Positions 41,793-42,087 of a stretch of 42,087 nucleotides of DNA are shown one piece after another. The notes below the pieces were generated by a model. The model was not told the DNA's origin, made no database searches, and saw nothing but the letters and a program-made list of their open reading frames with translations. Made by a program: the position numbers and the translations under genes. Position 1 is the stretch's first letter. Every line of letters begins with the position of its first letter. The DNA comes from Myxococcota bacterium (GTDB taxonomy: Bacteria; Myxococcota_A; UBA9042; DTJE01), in assembly GCA_029975745.1 (NCBI GenBank), contig JARKOL010000047.1:1-42087 (forward strand), in the 5' to 3' direction.

Positions 41793-42087
41793 TCAGGCCC
41801 CGAAGCGATCGATGAAGTGGCGCATCAGACCGGGGTCGGACCGCAGCAGATCCAGCGTCAGATCCGCGTGCCCAGGGGTGTATCCGTTGCCGATCAGCAG
41901 CGTCACATCCTTGCCGATGCCCTCGGCGCCCCGGGCCGCCGCCGTGAACGACGTCGCCATGTTGAAGTAGTAGGCGACGCCGCCGTTCCGCGTCGCCACG
42001 ACCGTGGCCATCTCGGTTCCGGGAACGTTGGTGGTGTTCAGGGTCAGGTCCAGCAGTGCGCCGTCCGTCGCGGCGTGGACGGCCTCG
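41793..42087 (-). CDS. kdd: L-erythro-3,5-diaminohexanoate dehydrogenase, C-terminal part (start outside window)
   Basis: The minus-strand frame is open to the last base of the window, giving 97 C-terminal residues. LNTTNVPGTEM, YYFNMATSFTAAA, GAEGIGKDV and IGNGYTPGHADLTLDLLR match my recollection of the C-terminus of Kdd, which oxidises 3,5-diaminohexanoate to 5-amino-3-oxohexanoate in lysine fermentation. An internal ATG at 42011 is not the start because coding similarity continues upstream of it. Partner genes (kamA, kamD/E, kce, kal) would be expected just beyond the window. Confidence 0.75.
   Translation of the reverse strand, partial: EAVHAATDGALLDLTLNTTNVPGTEMATVVATRNGGVAYYFNMATSFTAAARGAEGIGKDVTLLIGNGYTPGHADLTLDLLRSDPGLMRHFIDRFGA

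Noticed and set aside
41793-42011. A separate 72-residue small protein.
   Set aside because: It is the end of a longer frame open to the window edge whose preceding residues (NTTNVPGTE) match the same dehydrogenase family.
1-42087. CRISPR arrays, insertion sequences, integrases, attachment sites or prophage.
   Set aside because: No regularly spaced repeats, terminal inverted repeats, transposase or integrase motifs were seen; the single tRNA has no repeated 3' end nearby.

Overview
The window is about 42 kb of very GC-rich bacterial DNA (roughly 70% by eye), densely coded on both strands. There are no insertion sequences, integrases, phage genes or CRISPR arrays. Gram-negative envelope machinery (many lipoproteins, an M23 peptidase, L,D-transpeptidases, a Spy/CpxP-like protein), Asp/Pro-rich Cys-containing lipoproteins, cobalamin-type radical SAM enzymes, a probable lysine-fermentation gene (kdd) and the yebC-ruvCAB order suggest a Myxococcota or other deltaproteobacterial-type organism. 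The sequence alone does not fix the taxon.

Layout. (1) 1-6711 (+): a tightly overlapping acyl-assembly operon: ketosynthase (5' end missing), KASIII-like synthase, acyltransferase, 3-hydroxyacyl-CoA dehydrogenase, enoyl-CoA hydratase, AcpS-like protein, second enoyl-CoA hydratase, radical SAM/B12-type enzyme. No carrier protein is visible. (2) 6993-10433 (+): coiled-coil lipoprotein, two L,D-transpeptidases and a further probable lipoprotein; this looks like an outer-membrane/peptidoglycan tethering module. (3) 10455-12946 (-): a second radical SAM protein, a Spy/CpxP-like periplasmic protein and tRNA-Leu(UAG). (4) 13115-15471 (+): a small unknown protein, a NifH/BchL-type iron protein and a very short nitrogenase component-1-like protein with almost no cysteines. 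This nitrogenase-like pair is the best candidate for an undescribed system. (5) 15413-22781: housekeeping genes dapB (-), metK (+), an SDR/lipase-like pair (-) whose usual catalytic residues are missing, then yebC-ruvC-ruvA-ruvB (+). (6) 22828-34557: mostly envelope genes. These are two beta-lactamase-fold serine hydrolases (one with LysM), an esterase with a Cys at the nucleophile elbow, a four-gene operon ending in the LysM enzyme (secreted DUF protein, M23 lipoprotein, unknown exported protein, LysM enzyme), a lipoprotein-SDR-CapA operon, and a ResB-like membrane protein. (7) 34689-42087: a CbpA-type J-protein, a P1-family peptidase, a lipoprotein, a lipoprotein plus an AsmA-like/GT51 peptidoglycan glycosyltransferase fusion, thymidine kinase and the C-terminus of 3,5-diaminohexanoate dehydrogenase.

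Regulation visible in sequence. Several sigma70-type promoters can be read (TTGnnn, 16-19 bp spacer, TATnnT-like -10). In at least four genes the -10 box lies only 6-8 nt before the start codon and no Shine-Dalgarno is present, which implies leaderless mRNAs. Two strong GC hairpins act as likely gene-end structures but lack U-tracts. No non-coding stretch exceeds 300 bases.
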